Source: Blastococcus sp. TF02-8
Lineage (GTDB): Bacteria > Actinomycetota > Actinomycetes > Mycobacteriales > Geodermatophilaceae
DNA: 64,000 bases
Reading direction: 5' to 3'
Assembly: GCF_003319175.1 (NCBI RefSeq)
Contig: NZ_QOHK01000005.1
Location: 124,001 to 188,000 of the forward strand
Of this stretch, positions 41,980-52,141 are shown piece after piece (within the stretch, counting starts at the first letter, position 1; every line of letters begins with the position of its first letter). The translations under genes and the position numbers were made by a program. The notes under the pieces were generated by a model. The model was not told the origin of the DNA. It did no database searches and was given only the letters and a program-made list of their open reading frames with translations.

Positions 41980-42471
41980 TCAGACGGCGCGGGAGGCGGG
42001 GACCTGCGGCAGCGGGGTCGACCGCGCCGCTGCCAGCACCATCGACGGCGACGAGGGCAGGCCCCGGCGGGTGCACAGGCGCAACGCGCGGGCGCCGGTG
42101 AGCACGTCGGTCTCCGGCGGCACCACGAGGAGGTCGGCGCGGCGGGTACCCCCGGCCCAGAGGAGGCAGACGACGCCCGGGTCCATGCTCCGGAACCCAC
42201 CGGTGCGGACGGTGCGGCCCTGGACCTCCAGCTTGCGCGGCACCGGCTGCCAGGCGTCCAGCGCGTAGGTGAAGCGCTCCACCCGCACCCCGCGCCGCTC
42301 CAGGGCGGCGATCAGCTCGGGGAGCTCCACGGCGAGGTCGCGGCTGCGCGGGAACCACGCGCCGTCGAAGGCGGACCGGCCGGAACCGGCGTCGTCCCGC
42401 AGGCTCACCCGGACGTCGATCCCACCCCGGAAGCCCTCGCTCGCCGGAACCGTGCGGGTGATCGTCGTCAT
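41980..42471 (-). CDS. DUF5994-family protein
   Basis: A 163-residue protein with AFDGAWFPRSRDLAVELPEL, RVERFTYALDAWQPVPRKLE and LLVVPPETD, the pattern of actinobacterial DUF5994 proteins. Soluble, function unknown. ATG 42471 follows a GATGA-rich leader; no close operon partner. Confidence 0.72.
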   Translation of the reverse strand: MTTITRTVPASEGFRGGIDVRVSLRDDAGSGRSAFDGAWFPRSRDLAVELPELIAALERRGVRVERFTYALDAWQPVPRKLEVQGRTVRTGGFRSMDPGVVCLLWAGGTRRADLLVVPPETDVLTGARALRLCTRRGLPSSPSMVLAAARSTPLPQVPASRAV

Positions 42472-42636
42472 CAGCCTTCGGCCACCTCTCGTCGTCCGTC
42501 TCGGGGTCGTACACCACCCCGAGACGAACGTAGGCGCAGCGGCGCGCCGACCCCGGCGCGGTGCGCTCGGGCGTGCCGACCGCTATCGGCAGGTCATCAC
42601 GATTCGTGACCTACCGACCACTCCCCCGCCCCGTCC

Positions 42637-42684
42637 GGGCGTTTTGTGCACTATCCGCCCGGGCGGTTCGTGCACAAAACGCCC
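42637..42684. repeat. 48-bp nested palindrome
   Basis: Outer arms GGGCGTTTTGTGCAC (42637-42651) and GTGCACAAAACGCCC (42670-42684) pair exactly over 15 bp. The centre holds a second perfect 12-bp palindrome CCGCCCGGGCGG (42655-42666). It lies between divergent-looking gaps of DUF5994 (start 42471) and the typA terminator. It could be a repetitive palindromic element or an operator. Confidence 0.75.
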
Positions 42685-42697
42685 CGGGGGTGGAACG

Positions 42698-42735
42698 CGA
42701 CAGGCCCCCGCCGGCGAACCGGAGGGGGCCTGTCG
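42698..42735 (-). terminator. Intrinsic terminator of typA
   Basis: CGACAGGCCCCC (42698-42709) pairs exactly with 42724-42735; it begins 11 nt past the typA stop. Confidence 0.75.
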
Positions 42736-42745
42736 GAAGCAGCCG

Positions 42746-44635
<1,890 letters not shown>

Positions 44636-44738
44636 GCGGAAGGGCACCTCGGGGAGCTCGGGAGCGCGCCGCGCGGACGCGCGCGGGCATAGAGGCCAAC
44701 AGCCGCCGAGGCCGTGACCTTCCCTCCACTCTAGGTGC

Positions 44739-45080
44739 TCAGCGTGCGGCCACCGAGGCCCGCGGCCGGTCGATCACCCCGTAGGTCACCCCTGCGGCGG
44801 CAACAGTGACCAGACTCACCGCGAACCAGGCCGGGAATCCGGCGCCCAGGGCCAGCACGTGGGCCAGGACGAACGCCCCGATGTACAACGCCGCCAGGGC
44901 CGTGGTGACGGCGGGGCCGCGTCGGCGGGCGGCGATCCAGCCGGCGCCCACGCCGCACGCGGCGAAGACGGCGCCGCCGAGCGCCCGGATCCCGGTGCCC
45001 TGGGCGATGCCGAACCCCGCCGCGAGGCCGACGGCGACCAGGAGGGAGGCGGGGACGCGGGCGAGGGCGGAGGTCGACAT
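44739..45080 (-). CDS. Small four-segment membrane protein
   Basis: A 113-residue protein with about four membrane segments and little else (Ala, Val, Gly, Leu). No family recognised. GGAGAC lies 8 nt before ATG 45080. It is 103 nt upstream of typA on the same strand, possibly co-transcribed. Confidence 0.6.
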   Translation of the reverse strand: MSTSALARVPASLLVAVGLAAGFGIAQGTGIRALGGAVFAACGVGAGWIAARRRGPAVTTALAALYIGAFVLAHVLALGAGFPAWFAVSLVTVAAAGVTYGVIDRPRASVAAR

Positions 45081-45222
45081 GCCGACAAGTCTCCCCGTCG
45101 ACCGGACGTCGTCGCCCGGCGACCCGGAGCGCACCCGTGCGCATCCGAGCGGTATCCGGGGTCCGCACTCCGACGCTCGTGCGCCTGCGGCCGCGCACGA
45201 CGCCGACGAGCCAGGAATGCGC

Positions 45223-45253
45223 AGGGCCCCGGACGCGGTGCGTCCGGGGCCCT
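45223..45253 (-). terminator. Second hairpin downstream of yceI-like gene
   Basis: AGGGCCCCGGACGC pairs exactly with 45240-45253 (14 bp, 3-nt loop). Confidence 0.6.
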
Positions 45254-45271
45254 CGTGACGTGCTGGAACGG

Positions 45272-45322
45272 CCACCCTTCAGGGGCCCGCCGCGAGCCTG
45301 CGAGCGGCGGGCGGAAGGGTGG
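45272..45322 (-). terminator. Hairpin terminator of the YceI gene
   Basis: Nested arms CCACCCTTC/GAAGGGTGG (45272-45280, 45314-45322) and GCCCGCCGC/GCGGCGGGC (45285-45293, 45304-45312), just past the stop at 45326. Confidence 0.7.
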
Positions 45323-45325
45323 TCC

Positions 45326-45883
45326 TCACGCGGTGCGGAGCACGGCCTCGATCTCGAGCTCGACGGCGATCTTGTCGCCGACGACGACGCCGCCGCCGTC
45401 CATCGGCATCTGGATGTCGACGCCGAACTCCGAGCGGGAGATCTCGGTGCGGGCCGAGAAGCCGGCGCGGGTGCCGCCGTAGGCGTCCGGGCCGAAGCCG
45501 TTGAGCTCCAGGGCCAGGGTGACGGGCTTGGTGTTGCCCTTGATGGTGAGGTCGCCCTCGACCACCCAGTCGGCGCCGTCGGTGCGCACGGCGGTCGACC
45601 GGAAGGTCATCTGCGGGTGGTTCTCGGCGTCGAAGAAGTCGGCGGAGCGGATGTGCGCGTCACGCTGCTCCTGACGGGTGTCGATCGAGCCCAGGTCGAC
45701 GGTCGCGGTGACGGTCGAGTCGGCCGGGTTCTCGGCGGTGACGATCTCGCCGGTGAACTCGCGGAAGTAGCCGCGGACCTTGCTGACCATCATGTGGCGG
45801 ACCGAGAAGCCGACCGTCGAGTGGCTGGCGTCGATGTCCCAGGTGCCGGCGATGTAGCCGGGGATCTGGACGGTGCTGGTCAT
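45326..45883 (-). CDS. YceI-family lipid-binding protein
   Basis: A 185-residue beta-barrel protein with GTWDIDASHSTVGFSVRHMMVSKVRG at the start (first 20 residues diagnostic) and GDLTIKGNTKPVTL. YceI-like proteins bind polyisoprenoid or amphiphilic lipids. No signal peptide is seen, so it is probably cytoplasmic. Divergent from a MarR regulator with an operator-like dyad between (45934-45951). Confidence 0.92.
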   Translation of the reverse strand: MTSTVQIPGYIAGTWDIDASHSTVGFSVRHMMVSKVRGYFREFTGEIVTAENPADSTVTATVDLGSIDTRQEQRDAHIRSADFFDAENHPQMTFRSTAVRTDGADWVVEGDLTIKGNTKPVTLALELNGFGPDAYGGTRAGFSARTEISRSEFGVDIQMPMDGGGVVVGDKIAVELEIEAVLRTA

Positions 45884-45933
45884 GGTGTCTCCCTGGTGCT
45901 GGTGTTCGGAGGACGGTGTCGTCGGAGCCAGCG

Positions 45934-45951
45934 TAGTTGAGCGTTGAACTA
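45934..45951. promoter_or_regulatory. MarR operator candidate between yceI-like and marR-like genes
   Basis: TAGTT-N8-AACTA inverted repeat (18 bp), also containing TTGA-GCG-TTGA. It overlaps the -35 region of the MarR gene promoter (TATTCT at 45961-45966). Confidence 0.5.
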
Positions 45952-45972
45952 TTCCGCCAGTATTCTGAGGAC

Positions 45973-46473
45973 ATGACGTCGTCCGTGTCGCCGCAGCCCC
46001 TCCCTCCGGGTGAGCCCCGCTGGCTCGACGCCGAGGAGCAGAAGGCCTGGCGGGCGTGGCTCTACAGCGCCCAGCTGGTGCTGGACCGCCTCGACCGCGA
46101 CCTCACCCACCGCACGGGCATCTCGCACGCCTACTACGAGATCCTCGTCGCGCTCTCGGAGACGCCCGAGCGGATGATGCGGATGAGCGAGCTCGCCGAC
46201 CGGTGCCTCTCCTCCCGCAGCCGGCTCTCGCACGCCGTCTCCCGGCTCGAGGAGCGCGGCTGGGTGCGCCGCCAGGTCTGCGCGGAGGACGGCCGCGGTC
46301 AGCTCGCCGTGCTCACCGACGAGGGTTTCGCCGCGCTCGAGGGCGCGGCGCCGATCCACGTCGAGGGCGTGCGGCGGGAGCTGTTCGACCGGCTCTCGGC
46401 CGAGCAGGTGCAGAGCATCCGCGACGTCGGGGAGACGCTGCTGCGCCACCTCGACCCCGACCGCGTCCCCTGA
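45973..46473 (+). CDS. MarR-family regulator
   Basis: A 166-residue regulator. The winged helix has MRMSELADRCLSSRSRLSHAVSRLEERGWVRR (first half of the recognition region) and AEDGRGQLAVLTDEG for the wing. The -10 TATTCT ends 6 nt before ATG 45973, consistent with a leaderless start. It is divergent from the YceI gene and likely represses it and itself. Confidence 0.88.
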   Translation: MTSSVSPQPLPPGEPRWLDAEEQKAWRAWLYSAQLVLDRLDRDLTHRTGISHAYYEILVALSETPERMMRMSELADRCLSSRSRLSHAVSRLEERGWVRRQVCAEDGRGQLAVLTDEGFAALEGAAPIHVEGVRRELFDRLSAEQVQSIRDVGETLLRHLDPDRVP

Positions 46474-46474
46474 G

Positions 46475-47377
46475 CTACCGGGGCACGACGTCGTCGGGCG
46501 GCTGCGGCCACGGCGGCACACCGGCCACCGGCTCCGTCCCGATCCGCCCGGGGAAACGCGGCGCGCGCTTCTCCAGGAAGGCGGCCACGCCCTCGGCCGG
46601 GTCCGGCCCCTCCCCCAGCTCGACCAGCGCGCGGGACTCCACCCGGTGCGCGTCCCACGGCGAGGACGCCCCGAGCATCGACCAGAGCATCTGGCGCGCC
46701 GCGGCGACGGCGACGCCGCTGGTGTTGGCCACGATCTCCTTGGCCAGCCCGTAGGCCGCCGGCAGCAGGTCCTGGTCAAGCACCACCCGCGACACGAGCC
46801 CCCCGCGCAGCGCCTCGTCGGCGTCGAAGACCCGGCCGGTGGCCACCCACTCCATGGCCTGGCTGATGCCGACCACCCGCGGCAGGAACCACGAGGACGC
46901 CGCCTCCGGGACGATGCCGACCCGGCCGAACACGAACCCGAACCGGGCCGACTCCGCGGCGATCCGGACGTCCATCGCCAGGGGCAGTGTCGCCCCGATG
47001 CCCACCGCCGGGCCGTTGACCGCGGCGATCACCGGCTTGCGCAGCGCCGCGAACGGCAGCGAGGCCACGCCCCCGGCGTCGCGGGGGAAGCCGCCGATGG
47101 ACTGGCTCAGCGGGCCCGGCGGCCGCTGGCGGGTGCGCCGGTCGGAGAAGGTGCCCGGCCCGTTGCCCAGGTCGGCCCCCGCGCAGAACGCCCGGCCGGC
47201 CCCGGTCACCACCACCACGCGCACGTCGTCGTCCGCATCGGCGGAGGCGGCCACGCGGGCCAGCTCGTCGGCCATCGTCATCGTGAACGCGTTCAGCCGG
47301 TCGGGCCGGTGCAGCGTCACGGTGGCGACGGCGTCGGCCACCTCGTAGCGGAGCTCGGTGAGCTCCCCGGCGCCCAT
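46475..47377 (-). CDS. Enoyl-CoA hydratase/isomerase family protein
   Basis: A 300-residue crotonase. RPDRLNAFTMTMADEL, AFCAGADLG and PVIAAVNGPAVGIGATLPLAMD (central part diagnostic) form the CoA and oxyanion-hole sites. The second acidic residue appears as GIVPEAASSW, giving one Glu of the usual pair. It hydrates or isomerises enoyl-CoA in beta-oxidation. It shares one base with the upstream FadE-like stop, so it is coupled. Confidence 0.86.
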   Translation of the reverse strand: MGAGELTELRYEVADAVATVTLHRPDRLNAFTMTMADELARVAASADADDDVRVVVVTGAGRAFCAGADLGNGPGTFSDRRTRQRPPGPLSQSIGGFPRDAGGVASLPFAALRKPVIAAVNGPAVGIGATLPLAMDVRIAAESARFGFVFGRVGIVPEAASSWFLPRVVGISQAMEWVATGRVFDADEALRGGLVSRVVLDQDLLPAAYGLAKEIVANTSGVAVAAARQMLWSMLGASSPWDAHRVESRALVELGEGPDPAEGVAAFLEKRAPRFPGRIGTEPVAGVPPWPQPPDDVVPR

Positions 47378-48369
47378 CAGGCGCCCAGCGCGCCGGAGAC
47401 GGCGAGCCGGGCGACGGCGTCCAGGTGCTCGGCCTCGTCGCCCAGCAGCAGCCGGTCCACCTTCGCCCGCCGCCAGTAGAGGTGCGCGTCGTGCTCCCAG
47501 GTGAAGCCGATGCCGCCGTGCACCTGGATCAGCGTCGACGCGGCCCGCTCGAAGGTGGTCGCTGCGCACGCCTTGGCCGCCGACGCGGCCAGCGGCAGCT
47601 CGGCCGGGTTGCCGTCGGCCGCCCAGGCGGCCCACCAGACCAGCGAGCGCAGCTGCTCCACACCCACCCACGCGTCGACCAGCATGTGCTTGACCGCCTG
47701 GTAGGAGCCGATCCGCCGGCCGAACGCCTCGCGCTCCTGCGCGTAGGAGACCCCGACCTGCACGCAGCGGTCCGCGCCGCCGAGGTCCTCGGCCGCCATC
47801 ACCACCGCGCCCACCTGCCGGGCCCGGGCCCAGAGGTCACCGGCGTCCTCGACCAGCACGCGCCGCGAGGTCATCCGCACCGAGGCCAGGCCGCGGGTGG
47901 CGTCCAGCGGCCGTCCGGGCACGACCTCGCCCTCGCCGACGACGAAGGATCGGCCGTCCAGCCCGAGGAACGTCGTCGCCTCGGCGGCGTCGACCGAGGG
48001 CGCGGAGCCGTCGACGGAGCCGTCGAGGACGGCGAACGCCGTCGAGCCGTCGGCCAGCCGGGCGGCCAGGTCGGGGACGTCGGCGAGCAGCACCGCGGCA
48101 CGGGCCGCCGTCACCAGGGACGGCGCGGCGAGCACAGCACCGCCCTGCTCGGCGACGACGGCCAGGTCCAGCAGCGGCCGTCCGGAGCCACCCGCGGACT
48201 CGGGCACCGTGATCCCGAGGAAGCCGATGTCGGCCAGCGCCTTGCGGCCGGGCTCGAGCGCACCGCCCTCCAGGCCAGCGCGGGCCGCGGCCGGGGAGGC
48301 ACTACCGCGGAAGAAGTCCCGCGCGCCGGAAGCGATGTCGCGCTGGTCGTCGTCGAGGTCGAAGTTCAT
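47377..48369 (-). CDS. Acyl-CoA dehydrogenase, short FadE subunit
   Basis: A 330-residue acyl-CoA dehydrogenase-like protein, shorter than the usual 380-400 residues. QAVKHMLVDAWVGVEQL and QVHGGIGFTWEHDAHLYWRRAK fit the C-terminal helical domain; the middle beta domain is degenerate. It pairs with the 411-residue FadE next door (4-nt overlap), as in the heteromeric FadE pairs of actinobacterial sterol and side-chain degradation. Which subunit carries the catalytic Glu cannot be decided by eye. Confidence 0.82.
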   Translation of the reverse strand: MNFDLDDDQRDIASGARDFFRGSASPAAARAGLEGGALEPGRKALADIGFLGITVPESAGGSGRPLLDLAVVAEQGGAVLAAPSLVTAARAAVLLADVPDLAARLADGSTAFAVLDGSVDGSAPSVDAAEATTFLGLDGRSFVVGEGEVVPGRPLDATRGLASVRMTSRRVLVEDAGDLWARARQVGAVVMAAEDLGGADRCVQVGVSYAQEREAFGRRIGSYQAVKHMLVDAWVGVEQLRSLVWWAAWAADGNPAELPLAASAAKACAATTFERAASTLIQVHGGIGFTWEHDAHLYWRRAKVDRLLLGDEAEHLDAVARLAVSGALGA

Positions 48370-49601
48370 CGCCGTCCTCCGTCGGGGCGCCCTTGGGAGA
48401 ACGCAGCCGTCTTGTCCAGGCGGGGCTCGGCGGGCAGGCCGAGCACCCGCTCGCCGAGGATGTTGCGCAGCACCTGGTCGGTGCCGCCGGCGATGGAGAT
48501 CCCGGGCAGCCAGGACTGGGTGCGCTGCCAGCGGTCGTCGCCGTCGGCGGTTGCTGCGTAGACGGCGTCGTCGCCCAGCAGGCGGACCCCGGCGTCGGCC
48601 ATCAGGTGCGCGGCCTCGGTGCCGGCGAGCTTCCCGGCGCTGGCCTCCGGTCCGGGGATGCCGCCCTGGCTGAGCGTGGTCAGCCGGCGGTAGCCGGTGT
48701 ACCGGGCGCCGAGCGCGGCGACGACGGCACGACCCACCGCCTGCCGGGCGAGCACCTGGCGCTCGGGGTCCAGCAGTGGCAGCCGCTCCCGGGCGTGCCG
48801 CGCGAACTCCTCGACCGGCGCCCCGATCGCGCTGCCGGCGCCACCGATGGTCACCCGCTCGTTCATCAGCGTGGTGAGCGCGACCCGCCAGCCCTCTCCG
48901 GGCTCCCCCAGCCGCTCGCTGTCGGGGATGCGGACGTCGTCGAAGAACACCTCGTTGAAGTCCGACTGGCCACCCATCTGGCGCAGCGGCCGCACGGTGA
49001 CGCCGGGGGCGTGCATGTCGACGACGAACATCGTGAGCCCGGCGTGCTTGGGCCTCTCCGGGTCGGTCCGGGTGAGCAGGATCCCGTAGTCGGAGACGTG
49101 CGCCAGCGTCGTCCAGACCTTCTGCCCGTTGACCACCCAGTCGTCCCCGTCGCGGACGGCGGTGGTGCGCAGAGCCGCGAGGTCCGAGCCGGAGGCCGGC
49201 TCGCTGAACAGCTGGCACCAGACGTCGTCGGCGCGCAGCAGCCGGGCGAGGTAGCGGTCGCGCTGGTCCTGGCTGCCGTGCGCGATGACCGTCGGGCCGC
49301 ACATGCCCATGCCGATGTGGTTAATCAACGCAGGGACCCGGAAGCGCGCCAGCTCCTGCCCCACGATCGACTGCTGGAGCAGCGTGCCGCCCTGGCCGCC
49401 GTACTCGCGCGGCCAGGTCACCCCGACCAGCCCGGCGTCGTGGAGGACCCGCTGGGTGCGCCGCATCTCGGCTTCCTGCGTGCGCGCGTCCACGGCCTCC
49501 TGGCCGGGGGCCAGGCGCAGCAGCTCGTCGGCGTGCTGCTCCAGGGTGCTGCGCACGTGCGCCCGGTACCCGGCCTCGTCGGGGCTGTCGTCGAAGTCCA
49601 C
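48366..49601 (-). CDS. Acyl-CoA dehydrogenase, long FadE subunit
   Basis: A 411-residue flavoprotein. FSEPASGSDLAALRT and VVNGQKVWTT are the FAD/substrate signatures, and ISIAGGTDQVLRNILGERVLGLP the C-terminal block. It oxidises acyl-CoA to enoyl-CoA with FAD. GTG 49601; coupled to the short FadE subunit. Regulation is probably by the divergent TetR protein. Confidence 0.88.
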   Translation of the reverse strand: MDFDDSPDEAGYRAHVRSTLEQHADELLRLAPGQEAVDARTQEAEMRRTQRVLHDAGLVGVTWPREYGGQGGTLLQQSIVGQELARFRVPALINHIGMGMCGPTVIAHGSQDQRDRYLARLLRADDVWCQLFSEPASGSDLAALRTTAVRDGDDWVVNGQKVWTTLAHVSDYGILLTRTDPERPKHAGLTMFVVDMHAPGVTVRPLRQMGGQSDFNEVFFDDVRIPDSERLGEPGEGWRVALTTLMNERVTIGGAGSAIGAPVEEFARHARERLPLLDPERQVLARQAVGRAVVAALGARYTGYRRLTTLSQGGIPGPEASAGKLAGTEAAHLMADAGVRLLGDDAVYAATADGDDRWQRTQSWLPGISIAGGTDQVLRNILGERVLGLPAEPRLDKTAAFSQGRPDGGRR

Positions 49602-49648
49602 GGGCGGCGCCTCTCGTCGGTGAGCGGATCGGGCGCAGCGTGACAGGG

Positions 49649-49673
49649 GTCACCCCAAACGGTCAACGGTGAC
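49649..49673. promoter_or_regulatory. Dyad GTCACC-N13-GGTGAC between fadE and tetR
   Basis: Exact 6-bp inverted arms (49649-49654, 49668-49673) in the 108-nt divergent gap; plausible TetR operator. Confidence 0.4.
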
Positions 49674-49709
49674 TGGTCGGTCCCCCGCACGCGGCCTACG
49701 CTTCCGCGG

Positions 49710-50363
49710 GTGACCGCCGAGCCCTCCGCGAGCGAGGTCGCCCCCGGGCCGCGCACGCGCTCGGAGCGGACCGCGGACAGCCGGCTGCTGATCCTCGAGG
49801 CCGCCGTCGCCTGCCTGGTGGCGGAAGGGGCCGCGGGCGCCTCGACGCTGGCCGTGCAGGCGCGGGCCGGGGTCTCCCGCGGCCGGCTGCTGCACCACTT
49901 CCCGTCGCGGGCCGAGCTGCTGGTGGCCGCCGCGCGCCACCTGTCCACGACCCAGCTCGACGAGGTCCGCCGTCGGTCCGCCGCGCTCATGGCCGACGAG
50001 CCGACCGGCAGCGAGCGGATCGACCGGGCGATCGACCTGATGTGGGCGACCTTCCAGGAGCCGCCGTTCTGGGCGGCGATGGAGCTGTGGACGGCGGCCC
50101 GCACCGACCCCGCCCTGCGAGCGGCGCTGCGCAGCGAGGAGCGACGGCTGCGGGCGGCCATCGCCGCGGTGGCCGACGGCATCTGGGGGCCGCAGATCGC
50201 CGGGGCACCCCTGTACGACGAGCTCTGCGAGCTGCTGTTCACCAGCATGCGCGGCGTCGCGCTGGTCTACGCGTTCGAGGACCGGCCCGCCGCCACCGAC
50301 CCGCATCTCGCCCTGTGGAAGCGGCTCGCCGCGCGCATGCTCACGGTCGACAGTCAGGGTTGA
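49710..50363 (+). CDS. TetR-family regulator
   Basis: A 217-residue regulator. SRLLILEAAVACLVAEGAAG and ARAGVSRGRLLHHFPSRAELL form the HTH. The C-terminal ligand domain has FWAAMELWTAART, common in regulators of acyl-CoA genes. TACGCT at 49697-49702 lies 7 nt before GTG 49710: a leaderless start. Divergent from the fadE operon. Confidence 0.87.
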   Translation: MTAEPSASEVAPGPRTRSERTADSRLLILEAAVACLVAEGAAGASTLAVQARAGVSRGRLLHHFPSRAELLVAAARHLSTTQLDEVRRRSAALMADEPTGSERIDRAIDLMWATFQEPPFWAAMELWTAARTDPALRAALRSEERRLRAAIAAVADGIWGPQIAGAPLYDELCELLFTSMRGVALVYAFEDRPAATDPHLALWKRLAARMLTVDSQG

Positions 50364-50431
50364 CCGCCCCCCTCCCCTTCGCCAGCATGACGCACGTCAC
50401 ATCCGTGCGTGCGCGCAGTCGAGGAGAAGCC

Positions 50432-52027
50432 GTGAGCGAACCGACCCCCACCCTCCAGGGCCGGGGCATGACCATGAGCGACATGCTGGCGCGGCACGCG
50501 CGGAAGACGCCCGAGGTCTGGGCGGTGCGCTTCGACGGCGGTGGCCGGACCTACCGGGAGCTCGACGAGCGGGTGACCCGGCTGGCCCGCGCGCTGCAGC
50601 AGCGCGGGGTGCGCACGGGTGACCGGGTGGCGGTGCTGGCGCTCAACGGCATGGAGACCTGGGAGGCCTACCTCGCGGGCGTCCGGCTCGGCGCGGTCGT
50701 CGTCCCGGTCAACTTCCGGCTGGTCGCCGACGAGGTCGCCTACGCGCTTTCCGACTCCGGCGCCGTGGCCCTGGTCGTGGACACCGCACTCGCACCGGTG
50801 GCGGAGAAGGCGCTGGAGCGGGCGCCGGAGGTCCGCTCGGTGCTGGTCATCGGTCCGGGGACGGTGGGCGCGGCGAGCGAGTCCTACGAGGAGGCGCTGG
50901 CCGCCGCCGGTGCCGACCCCCTCGGCATCGAGGTCGACGAGGACGCGGCCGCGTTCATCATGTACACCTCGGGCACGACGGGCCGGCCCAAGGGCGCGGT
51001 GCTCACCCACCACAACCTGCTGCTGCACTGCTTCAGCCAGATCACGACGCTGGGCTGGACGCCGGACGACACCGTGAACGCGCCGGGGGCGCCGCTGTTC
51101 CACATCGCCGGGCTCGCCGGGGGCCTCCCCCCGCTGCTGCTCGGCGGCACCAACGTGATCATGAAGTCCGGCGGCTTCGACCCGGTCGAGACGCTGGACA
51201 TGATCGAGCGCGAGCGGATCACCAGCATCTTCCTGGTGCCGGCCATGTGGGCCGCGCTCGTGGCGGTGCCCGGCGTCAAGGACCGGGACCTCTCCTTCCT
51301 GCGCCGCATCTCCTGGGGCGCCGCGCCCGCGTCGACGACGCTGCTGCGCACGATGATCAACACCTTCCCGCAGGCCGAGGTGGTCACCGCCTTCGGGCAG
51401 ACCGAGTGCAGCCCGGTCACCTGCCTGCTGCGCGGCGAGGACTCCGTCCGCAAGATCGGTTCGGTGGGCACGCCGATCCTCAACGTCGAGGTGCGCGTCG
51501 TCGACCCGTTCATGAACGACGTCCCACAGGGCGAGGTCGGCGAGATCGTCTACCGCAGCCCGATGGTCATGAAGGAGTACTGGAACAAGCCCGAGGCGAC
51601 GGCGGAGGCGTTCGAGGGCGGCTGGTTCCACTCCGGCGACCTCGTGCGGCAGGACGAGGAGGGCTACATCTACGTCGTCGACCGCAAGAAGGACATGATC
51701 ATCTCGGGCGGGGAGAACATCTACTGCGCCGAGGTGGAGGACGTGCTGGCCGCCCACCCGAAGGTCGCCGAGGTGGCGCTGATCGGCGTCCCGGACCCGA
51801 GGTACGGGGAGGCCCCCCTCGCTGTCGTCGCACCACGGGACGTGAACGACCCGCCGACGTCCGACGAGCTCGGCGCCTGGTGCCGGGAGCGGCTGGCCCG
51901 CTACAAGAACCCGCGCGAGTACTCGATCGTCGGGGCACTCCCGCGCAACCCCAGCGGCAAGGTGCTCAAGACCTCGCTGCGCCAGGAGCACTCCGCCGGG
52001 TCACTGGTCGCCCAGCCCGTCGTCTGA
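50432..52027 (+). CDS. Acyl-CoA ligase (FadD-like, AMP-forming)
   Basis: A 531-residue ANL-superfamily ligase. MYTSGTTGRPKGAVLTH (AMP-binding), FGQTECSP, GWFHSGDL, DRKKDMIISGGENIY and the catalytic C-terminal Lys in NPSGKVLKT are all present. It activates a fatty or aromatic acid to its CoA ester. GTG 50432 has GAGGAG 5 nt upstream. Confidence 0.92.
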   Translation: MSEPTPTLQGRGMTMSDMLARHARKTPEVWAVRFDGGGRTYRELDERVTRLARALQQRGVRTGDRVAVLALNGMETWEAYLAGVRLGAVVVPVNFRLVADEVAYALSDSGAVALVVDTALAPVAEKALERAPEVRSVLVIGPGTVGAASESYEEALAAAGADPLGIEVDEDAAAFIMYTSGTTGRPKGAVLTHHNLLLHCFSQITTLGWTPDDTVNAPGAPLFHIAGLAGGLPPLLLGGTNVIMKSGGFDPVETLDMIERERITSIFLVPAMWAALVAVPGVKDRDLSFLRRISWGAAPASTTLLRTMINTFPQAEVVTAFGQTECSPVTCLLRGEDSVRKIGSVGTPILNVEVRVVDPFMNDVPQGEVGEIVYRSPMVMKEYWNKPEATAEAFEGGWFHSGDLVRQDEEGYIYVVDRKKDMIISGGENIYCAEVEDVLAAHPKVAEVALIGVPDPRYGEAPLAVVAPRDVNDPPTSDELGAWCRERLARYKNPREYSIVGALPRNPSGKVLKTSLRQEHSAGSLVAQPVV

Positions 52028-52047
52028 GCGCCCGGCCGCCCCCACTT

Positions 52048-52127
52048 CCCCGCGATCATGAAGTTCGGGAAGCGCCACACCGTTGCGACGCGGCGTGCCG
52101 CTTCCCGGACTTCATGATCACGCGGGG
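52048..52127. terminator. Long inverted repeat / bidirectional terminator
   Basis: The arms (about 52054-52073 and 52100-52119) contain GATCATGAAGT(T/C)CGGGAAGC in opposite orientation with one mismatch, extended by CCCCGCG/CGCGGGG. Loop about 26 nt. It lies between convergent stops at 52027 and 52142. Confidence 0.65.
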
Positions 52128-52141
52128 AGCAGAGAGGTGGG

